Shown: positions 6,345-6,722 of the stretch, piece after piece
Position numbering within the stretch: position 1 is the stretch's first letter
Layout of the letters: every line of letters begins with the position of its first letter
NCBI GenBank assembly: GCA_029865405.1
Contig: JAOUGZ010000149.1
Coordinates: forward strand, 1 to 6,722
Origin: Betaproteobacteria bacterium
GTDB lineage: Bacteria > Pseudomonadota > Gammaproteobacteria > Burkholderiales > SG8-39
Direction: 5' to 3'
DNA length: 6,722 bases
Translations under genes and position numbers: made by a program
The notes under the pieces: model-generated
The model's database searches: none
What the model was told of the DNA's origin: nothing
Seen by the model: the letters and a program-made list of their open reading frames with translations, nothing else

Positions 6345-6722
6345 GCGGCGCAGGATCTCGATGCGGTCGCGCGCATCGTCCATTTCCAGCAGGCGCTGCC
6401 GCGCGGCGAGCGAAAGCGGCAGCAGTTCAGCGAGGCGCGCGCTCACCCAGGCCGCAGACGCGTAGCGCAAGGGCGGTTCGACCCGGTCCGCGCCACCCGA
6501 TTCGATTGCTTTGCGCAGGACACGCGCGCACAAATCGCTGTCGGCGTCGAGCGGGGCGTCGCTTTCCTCGGCGAGCAGCTCAACGTCGGCGCGCGTCAGG
6601 CCGTCGGCCTGCACGCGCCGCGCGCGAATGCGAAAGCGCCGCTCGCCGCGCGCCAGCACCTGCAGCACGCCGAGCTGCGGCATGTCCCACGCCGTGATGC
6701 GCGCGAGGCAGCCGATCTCCAC
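6321..6722 (-). CDS. LON substrate-binding-domain protein (5' end cut by window edge)
   Basis: The visible 133 codons are the C-terminal part of a stand-alone LON N-terminal-domain protein, a family of about 200 residues without the AAA+ or protease parts of Lon. Its first visible residues VEIGCLARITAWDMPQLGVLQVLARGERRFRI match the conserved core of this domain, where IGC-A-I is followed by a strand pair ending in G-RRFR. The later helical part WVSARLAELLPLSLAARQRLLEMDDARDRIEILRRL (92-127) matches the family's C-terminal bundle. The stop TAG is at 6323-6321. The valine codon at the edge is GTG but lies inside the domain, so the true start is to the right, roughly 70 residues upstream. It is convergent with mutY and overlaps it by 24 bp. 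The cellular role of these small proteins is poorly defined; protein binding or quality control is an inference from Lon. Confidence 0.88.
   Translation of the reverse strand: MEIGCLARITAWDMPQLGVLQVLARGERRFRIRARRVQADGLTRADVELLAEESDAPLDADSDLCARVLRKAIESGGADRVEPPLRYASAAWVSARLAELLPLSLAARQRLLEMDDARDRIEILRRLISSARQ

Overview
The window is strongly GC-rich, with G or C at most third codon positions, and has no rRNA, tRNA, mobile element or CRISPR array. Codon use and protein style (an oligopeptide-type ABC operon, MutY with a bacterial 4Fe-4S loop, a LON-domain protein) fit a proteobacterium. A betaproteobacterium is my best guess, but no marker in the window proves it.

Positions 1-5333 hold one tight minus-strand operon. 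In order of transcription it encodes a DppB/OppB-type inner-membrane permease (5333-4350), a cytoplasmic M20-family amidohydrolase (4342-3158), a periplasmic family-5 solute-binding protein with a cleavable signal peptide (3142-1577), a DppC/OppC-type permease (1557-634) and the start of a DppD/OppD-type ATPase (637 to beyond position 1). Junctions are +7 nt, +15 nt, +19 nt and a 4-nt GTGA overlap, so the genes are almost certainly co-transcribed. The likely logic is that the binding protein captures a peptide-like or N-acylated compound, the two permeases and the ATPase(s) import it, and the amidohydrolase cleaves its amide bond inside the cell. A second ATPase (DppF type) is expected just left of the window. 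The true substrate cannot be read from the sequence.

Positions 5367-6344 hold mutY on the plus strand, divergent from the operon across only 33 bp. That gap carries candidate -10 elements for both directions that overlap each other. mutY meets, tail to tail and with a 24-bp overlap, the 3' part of a minus-strand gene for a LON substrate-binding-domain protein (6722-6321), whose N-terminus lies beyond the right edge.

There is no gene-free stretch longer than 33 bp. I found no convincing new biological system. The points most worth a second look are the gene order of the operon, the compact divergent promoter region with a possibly leaderless mutY, and a shortened segment inside MutY.
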